Shown here: positions 38,295-51,901 of the stretch, in pieces | How positions within the stretch are numbered: position 1 is the first letter of the stretch | How the letters are laid out: each line of letters begins with the position of its first letter | Assembly: GCA_030425825.1 (NCBI GenBank) | Contig: JAUHZY010000001.1 | Location: 62,001-126,000, forward strand | Source of the DNA: Alphaproteobacteria bacterium | GTDB lineage: Bacteria > Pseudomonadota > Alphaproteobacteria > JAUHZY01 | Direction: 5' to 3' | DNA: 64,000 bases | Position numbers and translations under genes: made by a program | The notes under the pieces: generated by a model | What the model saw: only the letters and a program-made list of their open reading frames with translations | What the model was told of the DNA's origin: nothing | Databases searched by the model: none

Positions 38295-39034
38295 TAGACT
38301 TTGCCTCGTGCCTTATCCATTAGGCGGCGCATTTCTCTTATGCTGGCCTCAAGCCCTACAAAAATAGCTTCACCAATAAGAAAATGACCAATATTGAGCT
38401 CTGTAAGCGTTGGTATTTCAGCAATAGGAATGACATTATCATATGTCAGCCCGTGTCCTGCATGGCATTCAATATTCAATTCTTTTGCTGTAGCAGCCCC
38501 ATTAATAAGGCGTTCTAGTTCGTACTTTTTTTTATCACCTATGGCTTCTGCATATGCTCCTGTATGAAGTTCAATGACGTCAGCGCCTAGTTTTTTTGCC
38601 AGATGGATCTGGTTTGCATCAGCTTCAATAAACAAAGAAACCTTTGATCCTGATTGTTTCAAAGCGTTAATGTAGGGGATAAGCCTCTGCTCTTGTCCGA
38701 TAATATCTAGACCACCTTCTGTTGTGATCTCTTGGCGCTTTTCAGGAACAATACAGACAGCGTGAGGCTTATGTCTGAGGGCAATTGACAGCATTTCATC
38801 TGTGGCAGCCATTTCAAGGTTAAGGGGGAGTGGGTTGTCATGCACAAGTTTGGCAATATCTTCATCACGAATATGCCTGCGATCTTCTCGCAAGTGCGCG
38901 GTGATGCCGTCTGCGCCAGCCTTAAAAGCGATTTGTGCCGCCCAAACAGGGTCTGGGTGAATGCCACCACGCGCATTTCTGATTGTTGCGACGTGATCAA
39001 TGTTGACGCCAAGTCTTAAGTTATTTGTATCCAT
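38294..39034 (-). CDS. pdxJ: Pyridoxine 5'-phosphate synthase
   Basis: Closes the pyridoxine ring from 1-deoxyxylulose 5-phosphate and the product of PdxA, the last ring-forming step of DXP-dependent vitamin B6 synthesis. The TIM-barrel protein has LGVNIDHVATIRNARGG at its start, GITAHLREDRRHI, NLEMAAT, and ELHTGAYAEA, and ends with EIPTLTELNIGHFLIGEAIF. ATG 39034 gives the conserved N terminus and 246 residues; a GTG at 39064 is possible but adds a non-conserved tail. It overlaps pdxA by 14 bases, a natural pairing since the two enzymes act in sequence. Confidence 0.96.
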   Translation of the reverse strand: MDTNNLRLGVNIDHVATIRNARGGIHPDPVWAAQIAFKAGADGITAHLREDRRHIRDEDIAKLVHDNPLPLNLEMAATDEMLSIALRHKPHAVCIVPEKRQEITTEGGLDIIGQEQRLIPYINALKQSGSKVSLFIEADANQIHLAKKLGADVIELHTGAYAEAIGDKKKYELERLINGAATAKELNIECHAGHGLTYDNVIPIAEIPTLTELNIGHFLIGEAIFVGLEASIREMRRLMDKARGKV

Positions 39035-40019
39035 CAGCCTTACTTCTATTCTCTGCGATTTCACTCGCTGTTTGAATTGCAGAGATTAAGCTTAATGGAT
39101 TTGCTTGATTGGTTCCAGCAATATCGAATGCGGTACCATGATCAGGCGATGTGCGCACAAACGGTAGACCCAATGTCACGTTCACGCCGCGATGAAAATC
39201 AAGGGTTTTTACAGGGATAAGAGCTTGGTCATGATACATGCAAATTACAGCATCATATGTCGCACGAGCCTCTTCATGAAAAAGTGTATCTGCAGGTGCG
39301 GGGCCAAAGCATTCAATGCCCATATTTTGAAGCTTGAAAACTGCGGGGTTAATAATTTTTTCTTCCTCATCACCAAAGTTTCCTCCTTCGCCAGCATGTG
39401 GGTTAAGAGCGGCAATCGCCAAGCGTGGTTGAGAAATGCCAAAGTCTTTGATAAGACTGTCATAAATAATTTCACCAAACTCAACAATACGATCTGTGCT
39501 CACTTCATCCGGCACGCTTTTGATACTCACATGTCCTGTCAATGGGATGGCTCGCAAGCCTGGAACTTTCAGCATCATGACGGAAGGCCCTGTGATTCCT
39601 GCAAGGTATGCAAGATATTCTGTGTGTCCAGGGTATTCAAAGCCACAATCAATCAGAGAGGCTTTATGGATAGGGTTCGTAACAATCGCCCTGATATCAC
39701 CAGCTTTTGCCCATTGTACAGCCAGTTCAACAGAAAAAAGAATGACTTCACCATTTGCTGTTCTTGGTTGCCCCATAATAGGAGACGAGTTTAGTTTAAC
39801 TTCGTAAATGGGTAGGGCATCTCCAAAGTATTTCAAAGCTTGATTTGGGTTATCAATAATTTGCAGCGGAACATCGCTGAGTGAATTAACATGTTCTGGG
39901 TCTGCGATAAGAAAGAATGGCGGTAACCGATGTTCGTGACGTTTTTTCCACGCTGTGCACGTTACTTCAATGCCAACACCTGCTGGGTCACCCATTGTTA
40001 GAGCAATTGGATTTTCCAT
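39021..40019 (-). CDS. pdxA: 4-hydroxythreonine-4-phosphate dehydrogenase
   Basis: Oxidises 4-phosphohydroxythreonine in vitamin B6 synthesis and supplies the amino ketone used by PdxJ. It starts MENPIALTMGDPAGVG, the family N terminus, and has NPIHKASLIDCGFEYPGHTEYLA and PLTGHVSIKSVPD. Also present are ALNPHAGEGGNFGDEE and MYHDQALIPVKTLDFHRGVNVTLGLPFVRTSPDHGTAFDIAG, with the metal His residues. ATG 40019 is chosen because GGGGGAG lies eight bases upstream; the product has 332 residues. It is the first gene of pdxA-pdxJ-cysS. Confidence 0.97.
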   Translation of the reverse strand: MENPIALTMGDPAGVGIEVTCTAWKKRHEHRLPPFFLIADPEHVNSLSDVPLQIIDNPNQALKYFGDALPIYEVKLNSSPIMGQPRTANGEVILFSVELAVQWAKAGDIRAIVTNPIHKASLIDCGFEYPGHTEYLAYLAGITGPSVMMLKVPGLRAIPLTGHVSIKSVPDEVSTDRIVEFGEIIYDSLIKDFGISQPRLAIAALNPHAGEGGNFGDEEEKIINPAVFKLQNMGIECFGPAPADTLFHEEARATYDAVICMYHDQALIPVKTLDFHRGVNVTLGLPFVRTSPDHGTAFDIAGTNQANPLSLISAIQTASEIAENRSKADGYK

Positions 40020-40049
40020 AATTTTTCTCCCCCTAAAAAAACACAACCT

Positions 40050-40078
40050 ATTATAGCATTGTTGAATTTAAATGTATA
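40050..40078 (-). promoter_or_regulatory. Candidate sigma-70 promoter for pdxA-pdxJ-cysS
   Basis: On the minus strand, TATACA (40078-40073), a 17-base spacer and a perfect TATAAT (40055-40050). The -35 touches the end of gltX. The leader would be about 24 bases, ending with GGGGGAG before the pdxA ATG. Confidence 0.65.
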
Positions 40079-41422
40079 CTATGCCGTTTGTCCGCGGAGT
40101 CTTTTTACAGCTCTTTCACGCCCGAGAAGAGGAAGTAAGCTTTGTAGTTCTGGTCCATGCTTTTGGCCTGTCAAAGCAAGGCGCAATGGCATAAATAAGT
40201 CTTTCCCTTTGCGGCCTGTTTTTTCTTTTAACTCAGCAGTCCAAGCTTTCCACGTATTCTCATCTAGTGTTTCAGGAAGAATATCAGCCGCTTGGTTTGT
40301 GAAGTCTTGATCTGTAATTTCCGGAGAAACATCTTCGCGGCAGATTTGCCACCAGTCTTTGGTGTCTGTTATTTTATTAATGTTGGCTTTAACAGCATTC
40401 CAAAACTCTTCATCAATTTGGTCAAGCCCGACTTCAACCAGTTTACTCTTTGCTTGTTGAAAAGGCATGATATGTAGAATTTTAGCATTTAAAGCTTCTA
40501 GGTCTTCAAAGCTAAACTTTGTTGCGTTGCGGCTAAAAGCTTCTATACGAAAGGTTTTTGCAAGATCTTCAAGGCTTAAAAACGGTTCAACAGGGTCTGC
40601 TGTTCCGAGGCGCGCAAGCAAACTGTGAATGGCCATTGGATCAAGGTCGTCTGCGCGTAAGTCTTCGATGCTCATCGACCCTTTACGTTTTGACAATTTA
40701 TCCCCTTTTGCATCTGTGAGGCGTGAAAAGTGACCAAAGATAGGTAGCTTTCCTTCTCTAGAAACAGCCTGAATAATTTGAATTTGAATTGCTGTGTTTG
40801 TAATATGGTCTTCACCACGTAAAATATGCGTGACACCAAACTCACAGTCATCTACCACAGAAGTGTATGTGTAAACGGGAATGCCACTTTCACGAATAAG
40901 AATTGGATCGCTTAAGTTTTCTCCTTCAAACTGGATATTGCCTCTGATGCAGTCGTTCCACGTGATGGCGCCTGGCAGAATTTTAAAGCGCCAGTGTGGC
41001 TTGCGGCCTTCAGCTTCATATTTTTTTATTTGTTCTTCGGTTAAGTTCAGTGCTGCACGGTCATAAATAGGCGGCTTTCCTGAAGAGAGTTGCATTTTAC
41101 GTTTAAGGCTGAGTTCTTCTTCTGTCTCGTAACAGGGGTATAGGCGCCCATCTGCTTTTAGTCTTTCTGCAGTTGTCGCATATTTTTCCATACGTGATGA
41201 TTGTTGCTCTCTAACATCCCAGTTAAGGCCTAGCCATTTAAGGTCACGCTCTGCTGCTTCGGTATATTCTGGTTTAGAGCGTGTATCATCTGTATCATCA
41301 ATGCGCAGCATGAATTGCCCACCATGATTTTTGGCGAACAGCCAGTTTATAATAGCTGCCTTAATGTTTCCCAAGTGTAATTTGCCCGTGGGAGAGGGCG
41401 CAAAACGTACAAGTACAGTCAT
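40079..41422 (-). CDS. gltX: Glutamyl-tRNA synthetase
   Basis: Charges tRNA-Glu and, in many alphaproteobacteria, also tRNA-Gln when two GltX copies are present. VRFAPSPTGKLHLGNIKAAIINW carries HLGN at 16-19 as the HIGH motif, and KLSKRKGSMSIEDLR is the KMSKS loop. GEDHITNTAIQIQIIQA is also typical. At 447 residues it is on the short side and of the HLGN type often seen as the second alphaproteobacterial copy. The stop is 60 bases from pdxA on the same strand. Confidence 0.96.
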   Translation of the reverse strand: MTVLVRFAPSPTGKLHLGNIKAAIINWLFAKNHGGQFMLRIDDTDDTRSKPEYTEAAERDLKWLGLNWDVREQQSSRMEKYATTAERLKADGRLYPCYETEEELSLKRKMQLSSGKPPIYDRAALNLTEEQIKKYEAEGRKPHWRFKILPGAITWNDCIRGNIQFEGENLSDPILIRESGIPVYTYTSVVDDCEFGVTHILRGEDHITNTAIQIQIIQAVSREGKLPIFGHFSRLTDAKGDKLSKRKGSMSIEDLRADDLDPMAIHSLLARLGTADPVEPFLSLEDLAKTFRIEAFSRNATKFSFEDLEALNAKILHIMPFQQAKSKLVEVGLDQIDEEFWNAVKANINKITDTKDWWQICREDVSPEITDQDFTNQAADILPETLDENTWKAWTAELKEKTGRKGKDLFMPLRLALTGQKHGPELQSLLPLLGRERAVKRLRGQTA

Positions 41423-41557
41423 TTTTTTACCTAATATGTTAGAAGCTGTGTATTAAAGCGGAAAAATTGATGATACGCAACAGACATCTCTTGATTTTAT
41501 CTGCAAAATATCCACATACTGTCTATATTCTTAACGCTAATTTAATGGAGAAACAAA

Positions 41558-42265
41558 ATGTCTGCACGTAAAAACTACGCTGACACAACGATGGCATCTG
41601 AAGTAGATGAGGGTTTGCGTCAGTATATGTTGAAAGTCTATAACTATATGGCAACAGGCCTTGGTATTACGGGACTTGTCTCATTTTTTACGGCAAGCAG
41701 CCCTGCAATGATGAATGCGATTTTTGGTTCTCCGCTTGCCTGGGTCGTGATGTTGGCGCCGCTTGGTATGGTAATGTATATGGGCTTTCGCTTTCAAAAA
41801 ATGTCTTTTGCTTCTTTGAAAAGAACATTTTTCATTTATTCAGGATTGATGGGGCTTTCTCTTGCTTCAATCTTTGTGATGTACACAGGTGAGAGTATCG
41901 CACGCGTATTCTTTATGTCTGCGGTTATGTTCCTATCGATGAGTATTTACGGCTATACAACAAAGAGAGACCTTACAGGTATGGGCTCTTTTCTTTTCAT
42001 GGGGTTGATTGGTGTTATCATTGCTTCAATCGTTAATATGTTTATGCAAAGTACAGCTCTACAGTTTGCGTTATCTGTCATTACAGTTCTTGTGTTTACT
42101 GGGCTGACAGCTTATGACACGCAAAAGCTTAAAATGTACTATCGCCAATATGGTGGTGCTGGAGAAGCTCTTGCAAAGTCAGCTTTGATGGGCGCACTAG
42201 CTTTGTACCTTGATTTTATTAACATTTTTCTTGCAATGCTTCGCCTTATGGGTGACCGCAGATAG
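41558..42265 (+). CDS. Bax inhibitor-1/YccA family membrane protein
   Basis: Inner-membrane protein of the UPF0005/BI-1 family, whose bacterial members have been linked to ion leak or protease control. The 235-residue product has seven predicted membrane helices, from GLGITGLVSFFT to LYLDFINIFLAMLRLM. It has the family C terminus FTGLTAYDTQKLKMYY followed by ALYLDFINIFL.MLRLMG..R, with the conserved Asp residues. ATGGAGAA lies before the ATG. A good terminator follows 20 bases after the stop. Confidence 0.95.
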   Translation: MSARKNYADTTMASEVDEGLRQYMLKVYNYMATGLGITGLVSFFTASSPAMMNAIFGSPLAWVVMLAPLGMVMYMGFRFQKMSFASLKRTFFIYSGLMGLSLASIFVMYTGESIARVFFMSAVMFLSMSIYGYTTKRDLTGMGSFLFMGLIGVIIASIVNMFMQSTALQFALSVITVLVFTGLTAYDTQKLKMYYRQYGGAGEALAKSALMGALALYLDFINIFLAMLRLMGDRR

Positions 42266-42285
42266 ATTGTGTGTATAAATAAAAG

Positions 42286-42319
42286 AAAAGGGGATGACTA
42301 ATAATCATCCCCTTTTTTT
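42286..42319. terminator. Bidirectional terminator after the Bax1-I gene
   Basis: AAAAGGGGATGA (42286-42297) pairs perfectly with TCATCCCCTTTT (42305-42316) around a 7-base loop, followed by a T run. In the reverse direction the same stem is followed by CTTTTCTTTTATTT, so it can also end the small minus-strand gene at 42340-42507. Confidence 0.9.
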
Positions 42320-42339
42320 ACGCTCTTTTCATATGTCTT

Positions 42340-42507
42340 TTATACGAGAACATCCAATCCGCCGCCTGAAGAGGCATCGCTAATTTGTTCAGTACTTTCA
42401 GCAATCATTTGCACAAGTTGTTGTGTCTGTTCAGCAGAAGATTTAATGCTCTGAAGGCTCATATTCTGATGACTCATGTAAAGTGATGATATTGCACCTA
42501 GTTCCAT
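42340..42507 (-). CDS. Small putative motility protein (YjfB_motility-like), 55 residues
   Basis: Hand-translated. The product begins MELGAISSLYMSHQNMSLQS and continues IKSSAEQTQQLVQMIAEST, ending GGGLDVLV. This fits the pattern of the tiny 'putative motility protein' family (YjfB type): M-D/E-x-x-AIS-x(5)-Q-x(6)-K-x(4)-EQ-x-QLVQM. Its role is unknown but its presence follows flagellation. A perfect GGAGG lies six bases before the ATG, and a shared terminator lies just past the stop. Its small size means gene callers may miss it. Confidence 0.75.
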   Translation of the reverse strand: MELGAISSLYMSHQNMSLQSIKSSAEQTQQLVQMIAESTEQISDASSGGGLDVLV

Positions 42508-42624
42508 AGAAACCTCCAAAGTAATGTTTTATGTTACCATTATAGCATGTTTCAGGCTTTTATTCAAACTTGTGCCAATTGCATAATTCTGTTTTACTAA
42601 TCAGTGTGACTTAAGGGGGACTTG

Positions 42625-47022
<4,398 letters not shown>

Positions 47023-47122
47023 TATTTTTTCCTTTTTAGACAATTTTACATGCAAAAGTTATATTGTCAAGGCTATTTAAAGGGATTAAAGTGTGGAGAT
47101 AAAAAAATTAAGAGGAAATAAA

Positions 47123-47872
47123 ATGGCGGGACATAGTAAATTTAAAAATATTATGCACAGAAAAGGTGCGCAGGATAAAAAACGTGCAAAGGTTTTTACA
47201 AAAATTATTCGTGAGTTAACCGTTGCAGCAAAAGCTGGCGGCGGCGACCCTGAATCAAACCCCAGTTTACGCTTGGCAATTTCAAATGCAAAAGCTGCGA
47301 ATATGCCAAAAGATACGATGGAGCGTGCCATTGCAAAAGGTGCTGGTGGAGCAGATGGCGATGATTATGTCGAGGCGCGTTATGAAGGATATGGACCGAG
47401 TGGTATTGCTGTCATTGTTGAAGTATTAACAGATAACAAAAACCGTTCAGCGTCTGATATCAGATCTTCTTTTGCTAAATATGGTGGGAATTTGGGTGAA
47501 GAAGGATCGGTTGCTTTTATGTTTGACCGTTTGGGTGCGATTGAATACCCAGCTGACGCAGCAAGTGAAGATGAGATGTTTGAACATGCTATTGAAGCTG
47601 GCGCTGAAAATGTTGAGTCAGATGAGGCAAGTCATGAAGTCACATGTCCTGCAGATGACCTACATGCTGTAAGCCAAGCATTAACAGCAAAGCTTGGCGA
47701 CCCTGCAAGCGCAAAGCTTATTTGGAAGCCTCAGAACACAACACTTGTTGAAGGCGATAAGGCAAAATCTGTTTTGAAACTGATTGACGTGTTGGAAGAC
47801 AATGATGACGTGCAAAATGTGTATGCAAATTTTGATATTCCAGAAGATCAGCTTGAAGCGTTGATGTCTTAA
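47123..47872 (+). CDS. yebC: YebC/PmpR family protein (probable transcription/translation regulator)
   Basis: YebC-family proteins have been described as DNA-binding regulators and recently as helping ribosomes through difficult sequences. The 249-residue product starts [28 protein letters not shown] and has [47 protein letters not shown] and [13 protein letters not shown], all family constants. ATG 47123 with AGAGGAAA upstream is preferred over the longer frame from 47093. It is followed by ruvC, as in many Proteobacteria. Confidence 0.97.
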   Translation: MAGHSKFKNIMHRKGAQDKKRAKVFTKIIRELTVAAKAGGGDPESNPSLRLAISNAKAANMPKDTMERAIAKGAGGADGDDYVEARYEGYGPSGIAVIVEVLTDNKNRSASDIRSSFAKYGGNLGEEGSVAFMFDRLGAIEYPADAASEDEMFEHAIEAGAENVESDEASHEVTCPADDLHAVSQALTAKLGDPASAKLIWKPQNTTLVEGDKAKSVLKLIDVLEDNDDVQNVYANFDIPEDQLEALMS

Positions 47873-47914
47873 CTTCAAGCGCGCTTGTTTGGTGTCTGAA
47901 AACATGAGGGTTTT

Positions 47915-48406
47915 ATGAGAATTATTGGACTAGACCCCGGTTTGCGTAAAACAGGTTGGGGTGTTATTGAGGCTAAAGACAATCGTCTTGTGTATATTGC
48001 CTCTGGTACAATCAAAGTGATAACAGATGCTTTGCTTGCGGATCGTTTATGTGATCTGGACACACATTTGACGAAAATACTCAAAGAGCAATCACCAGAG
48101 CAAGCCGCAGTTGAACAAGTTTTTGTTAACAAAAATCCTGAATCAACATTAAAACTTGGCATGGCTCGTGGTGTTGTCATGGTCGCACCCGCAAAGCTTG
48201 GTATTTATGTTGCAGAGTATAGTGCAAATCAAGTGAAGAAATCTGTTGTGGGAACAGGTCACGCTGCCAAGAAACAAGTCGGCATGATGGTGAAGCATCT
48301 CTTGCCAAAGACCCCTGATTTAGGCGAAGATGAGGCAGATGCGCTTGCGGTTGCCATTACACATGCACATTTGGCAATGACACAGGGTGCTTGGCAGGGA
48401 AGTTGA
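47915..48406 (+). CDS. ruvC: Crossover junction endodeoxyribonuclease RuvC
   Basis: Cuts Holliday junctions made by recombination, guided by RuvAB. The 163-residue RNase H-fold protein has the catalytic acids in RIIGLDPGLRKTGWG (Asp7), AAVEQVFVNKNP (Glu) and the C-terminal DLGEDEADALAVAITHAH (His/Asp). ruvA begins ten bases after the stop. Confidence 0.97.
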   Translation: MRIIGLDPGLRKTGWGVIEAKDNRLVYIASGTIKVITDALLADRLCDLDTHLTKILKEQSPEQAAVEQVFVNKNPESTLKLGMARGVVMVAPAKLGIYVAEYSANQVKKSVVGTGHAAKKQVGMMVKHLLPKTPDLGEDEADALAVAITHAHLAMTQGAWQGS

Positions 48407-48416
48407 AAGAGATAAA

Positions 48417-49043
48417 ATGATTGTAAAGCTCAAGGGTACATTAGACGAAATCGAAGAAAACTACGCTGTTATCGATGTGGGTGGTGTAGGCTACCAAGTT
48501 TTTTGTTCAGCAAAGACATTAGATAACTTACCTGTGCTTGGTGGTAATATGGTTTTTTACATAGAGCGCCAACAGCGTGAAGACGCAACAACACTTTTTG
48601 GCTTTTTAAGTCGAGACGAAAAAAAATGTTTTCAGCTTCTTTCAAGTGTGCAAGGCGTTGGTGGTAAGGTTGCATTAGCAATTTTGTCTGCTTTAGATCC
48701 AGCAACACTTGGGCATGCAATTGGTGCGCAAGATAAAGCAATGTTAACGCGCGCTGATGGTGTGGGGCCAAAGCTGGCAGCGCGTATTGCAACTGAACTA
48801 AAAGACAAAGCAGACCAATTCCTTAGTTTTGGTGGAACTGTTTCGGTTGGTGCAGTCGCTGCGAACGATAAGACAAAAGCCGCTCCTGCTTCAGGGACAG
48901 CTGTGAATGATGCCGTTTCAGCCTTAACAAATCTTGGCTATGGCCGTACTGAGGCACATCGTGCCGTACAGATGGTTTTGCAAGAAGGGGATAATAACGC
49001 TGAGGCTCTTATTAAGAGCGCCTTGAAAGAGTTGGCAATTTAA
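48417..49043 (+). CDS. ruvA: Holliday junction DNA helicase RuvA
   Basis: Tetramer that holds the four-way junction and loads RuvB. The 208-residue protein has the OB fold MIVKLKGTLDEIEENYAVIDVGGVGYQVFCS. The two helix-hairpin-helix motifs follow (LLSSVQGVGGKVALAILSAL, and LTRADGVGPKLAARIATELKDK), then an Ala-rich linker and the RuvB-binding domain III (DAVSALTNLGYGRTEAHRAVQ). ATG 48417 gives the normal start; the longer frame from 48387 overlaps ruvC. Confidence 0.97.
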   Translation: MIVKLKGTLDEIEENYAVIDVGGVGYQVFCSAKTLDNLPVLGGNMVFYIERQQREDATTLFGFLSRDEKKCFQLLSSVQGVGGKVALAILSALDPATLGHAIGAQDKAMLTRADGVGPKLAARIATELKDKADQFLSFGGTVSVGAVAANDKTKAAPASGTAVNDAVSALTNLGYGRTEAHRAVQMVLQEGDNNAEALIKSALKELAI

Positions 49044-49111
49044 TAAACAAACCATTTGATTTTCCTTTTTGATGTGTATATTATCTTTTTAGGAATCAAA
49101 AAGGATTGTGA

Positions 49112-49549
49112 ATGTTGTCTAGGCTGTTTAAAAAAATTAAGAATCAGAAAGAGAAGAAAAACCTTCAGGCCTTAGATATGTTTAAGGGGTTGATGAAAAA
49201 TTATTTGTTTTTACTTGAAGGTCAAAAGCAAATTCCGGAAACGGATTTGAGATGGCCGTCTGATATTGATTTTGTGAAAGAAAGGATGGCTGTTGAGCTT
49301 GCTAAAGAAGGAAATATTCAGTTTAAATTATTGGCAAGTATTCATTATACAAGTGCTGCAGGCGCCCAAGCTTTGGCGGTGGATTTGCAAAGAAGGAATA
49401 TAGACTTTGATGCCCAAGCAATCGACAAAACAGTTTTCTACGAAAAGGACTTCGGTGAGTTAACCTATCGAAAGCTTATGCCAGATACACGAAGTAAACT
49501 TTGGAGTATTGCACAGCTTTATCACCAGAAAATATTTAATCATAAATAA
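49112..49549 (+). CDS. Hypothetical protein lying between ruvA and ruvB
   Basis: The 145-residue soluble protein has a basic N terminus ([16 protein letters not shown]). A middle segment ([31 protein letters not shown]) reads like an alpha/beta sandwich unit of the kind found in ribonuclease-E-inhibitor RraB/DUF695-like proteins, though I cannot assign it firmly. No membrane segment is seen. The ribosome-binding site AAGGATTGTG precedes the ATG. It splits the usual ruvCAB block and is in the same orientation. Confidence 0.75.
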   Translation: MLSRLFKKIKNQKEKKNLQALDMFKGLMKNYLFLLEGQKQIPETDLRWPSDIDFVKERMAVELAKEGNIQFKLLASIHYTSAAGAQALAVDLQRRNIDFDAQAIDKTVFYEKDFGELTYRKLMPDTRSKLWSIAQLYHQKIFNHK

Positions 49550-49605
49550 AACGACTTGATCTTCTCTCTTGTTCTATGGGGCAGCAAAGTGATAATCTTT
49601 GTTTC

Positions 49606-50631
49606 ATGACAGAACAAAATGAACGCCTTATCACAGCAGAAAAAAAAGACGAAGACGCGCTTGAGCGTGCGTTGCGACCTCAAAGTATTGATGAGTTTGT
49701 GGGACAGCGAGAGCTGCGCGAAAATCTAAAAGTCTTTATTCATAGCGCTAGAAAACGTGATGAGGCGATGGATCATATTCTTTTTTACGGCCCACCAGGT
49801 TTGGGAAAAACGACACTTTCGCAAATTGTTTCAAAAGAATTGGGTGTGGGGTTTCGTGCGACATCTGGCCCTGTGCTGGCTAAGGCAGGTGACTTGGCTG
49901 CAATTCTAACAAATTTACAACCACATGACGTTTTATTTATTGATGAGATTCATCGTCTAAACCCTGTTGTGGAAGAGGTTTTGTACCCTGCGATGGAGGA
50001 TTTTAAGTTAGACCTTATTATTGGGGAGGGTCCTGCTGCAAGATCTGTGCAGATTGATCTGCCACCTTTTACACTTGTAGGTGCAACGACACGTGCAGGG
50101 CTTTTGACAACACCACTACGAGAACGCTTTGGTATCCCAATGCGTATTAATTTTTATGAAGAAGATGAATTGCGTCAAATTGTGAATCGCAACGCAATGC
50201 TCCTTAAAATTCAAGTCACAGAAGAGGGTGCTGGTGAGATTGCCAAGCGATCTCGTGGAACACCTCGTGTTGCTGGTCGCTTGTTGCGCCGTGTGCGTGA
50301 CTTTGCTGAATATGACGGGCATAGCGTTATTGATGCTGCTGAGGCGGATAATGCGCTTTCTCGATTAAAGGTTGATCAGCTGGGGCTGGATGCCATGGAC
50401 CGCAGATACATGCTGAAAATTGCAAAAGATTTTAGCGGTGGGCCTGTTGGTGTCGAGAGCTTGTCAGCATCATTATCAGAAGAGCGCGATGTATTAGAGG
50501 AAGTGATTGAACCATATTTAATTCAACAAGGCCTCTTGCAACGGACGCCGCGTGGGCGTATGCTAACGCCCAATGCGTACACATATCTCGGCTTGGGTGT
50601 TCCCGCTGAAGAAGAAACGTTTAACTTTTAA
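49606..50631 (+). CDS. ruvB: Holliday junction branch-migration ATPase RuvB
   Basis: Hexameric AAA+ motor that pulls DNA through RuvA-bound junctions. It has [23 protein letters not shown], Walker [10 protein letters not shown], Walker [10 protein letters not shown], sensor 1 [19 protein letters not shown] and the C-terminal winged helix [20 protein letters not shown] 49606 gives 341 residues and the usual alphaproteobacterial N terminus (MTEQNERLI...); an in-frame ATG at 49576 has no better ribosome-binding site. The MscS gene starts ten bases after the stop. The tol genes that follow ruvB in many relatives are missing here. Confidence 0.97.
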   Translation: MTEQNERLITAEKKDEDALERALRPQSIDEFVGQRELRENLKVFIHSARKRDEAMDHILFYGPPGLGKTTLSQIVSKELGVGFRATSGPVLAKAGDLAAILTNLQPHDVLFIDEIHRLNPVVEEVLYPAMEDFKLDLIIGEGPAARSVQIDLPPFTLVGATTRAGLLTTPLRERFGIPMRINFYEEDELRQIVNRNAMLLKIQVTEEGAGEIAKRSRGTPRVAGRLLRRVRDFAEYDGHSVIDAAEADNALSRLKVDQLGLDAMDRRYMLKIAKDFSGGPVGVESLSASLSEERDVLEEVIEPYLIQQGLLQRTPRGRMLTPNAYTYLGLGVPAEEETFNF

Positions 50632-50641
50632 GGAATAAAAA

Positions 50642-51901
50642 ATGTTTAATACTGAATCTCTTTATATTCAGGGGTCACTGATCCTTGTCAGCTTTATTTT
50701 CTCATTCGTTATTAATAAAATATCGCAAAGAATGTTTCTTTATAAGCTCGATAAGATAAGCTCAACAACAAAGAATGAGACCTATAAGTCTGTTTTGTCT
50801 TTTTTAAAAGATTCTTACAAAACGATCATGACATTGATCTTGTTAGTCGCTTCAGCAGGGGTCGCAAAAGAGATCGTCGATAATGCTAACATCATATTAA
50901 GCGTTGCCGGCGTTATGATCTCTTGGATTGTTTTACAAAAGATTTATAAAAAAACGAAAAGCCGTGAGACAACAGCCGTTATAGGCTTCTTCCTTGCATT
51001 GTTTGTCGGGCTTAATTTATTTGGTCTGTTGCCTGCTATGACAATTTATCTTGATCAACTGTCAATTAGCTTCGGTAAGTACAATCTATCTGTTTATGCT
51101 CTTATCAAAGGCGTTGCTCTGACAGTTGCGTTTCTTTTCTTAGCGCGTACAGCATCAAGGGCTTTTCATCGTTATATTAGTAACAGTAAAAAACTAAACA
51201 CAAGAACCAGAACAATTGCTGCAAAAATGTCTGACTTTGTTGTGTACTTCATTGCATTTTTAATGTTGATGAATTTGATGGGAATTGACCTGACAACTTT
51301 TGCTGTACTTGGTGGTGCAATTGGTGTTGGTGTTGGTTTTGGTTTGCAAAAAATTGCTGCCAACTTTATCTCGGGTATTATCTTGCTTTTTGAAGGTGAT
51401 ATTGAAGAAAATGACCTAGTTGAAATTGGTGGTATTACAGGGTGGGTGCGCAAGCAGGGAATTCGTCACACTGTTATTGAAACATTTGATGGTCGTGAAG
51501 TTATGGTGCCAAATGAAGACTTTATGACGAATACAGTTACAAACTGGACATACTCAAACACCAAAGCACGTGTTGATATTGAGGTTGGCGTTTCTTATGG
51601 TTGTGATATTGAACTTGCAAAAAAACTTATTCTAGAGGCTGTGTCAGAATATAAGGGCGCGTCAAAAGAACCGGCCCCTTCCTGTTACTTGCGCGAATTT
51701 GCTGACAGTTCAGTTAATTTCTTATTAATCTTCTGGGTTGATAATGTGCGTGATGGTCGTTATGGACCGAAAGATGAAGTGATGTTCACGATCTGGGAAA
51801 AGTTCAAGAAAAATAAAATTGAAATTCCGTTCCCACAGCAAGATATACATATTAAGCAAATGCCTGTAGAGACGCCAAAGAAAGAGACTAAGAAGAAATA
51901 A
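50642..51901 (+). CDS. MscS-family mechanosensitive ion channel
   Basis: Inner-membrane channel that opens on osmotic downshock. The 419-residue protein has about five membrane helices, with segments near 7-27, 57-75, 85-100, 115-140 and 155-175, before the MscS core. The pore helix is TTFAVLGGAIGVGVGFGLQKIAANFISGIILLFEG, followed by the beta-domain signature DLVEIGGITGWVRKQGIRHTVIETFDGREVMVPNEDFMTNTVTNWTYS. The long N-terminal membrane part marks a YbdG/YnaI-like or larger MscS class. It ends with a 14-base overlap into the convergent dipeptidase gene. Confidence 0.93.
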   Translation: MFNTESLYIQGSLILVSFIFSFVINKISQRMFLYKLDKISSTTKNETYKSVLSFLKDSYKTIMTLILLVASAGVAKEIVDNANIILSVAGVMISWIVLQKIYKKTKSRETTAVIGFFLALFVGLNLFGLLPAMTIYLDQLSISFGKYNLSVYALIKGVALTVAFLFLARTASRAFHRYISNSKKLNTRTRTIAAKMSDFVVYFIAFLMLMNLMGIDLTTFAVLGGAIGVGVGFGLQKIAANFISGIILLFEGDIEENDLVEIGGITGWVRKQGIRHTVIETFDGREVMVPNEDFMTNTVTNWTYSNTKARVDIEVGVSYGCDIELAKKLILEAVSEYKGASKEPAPSCYLREFADSSVNFLLIFWVDNVRDGRYGPKDEVMFTIWEKFKKNKIEIPFPQQDIHIKQMPVETPKKETKKK

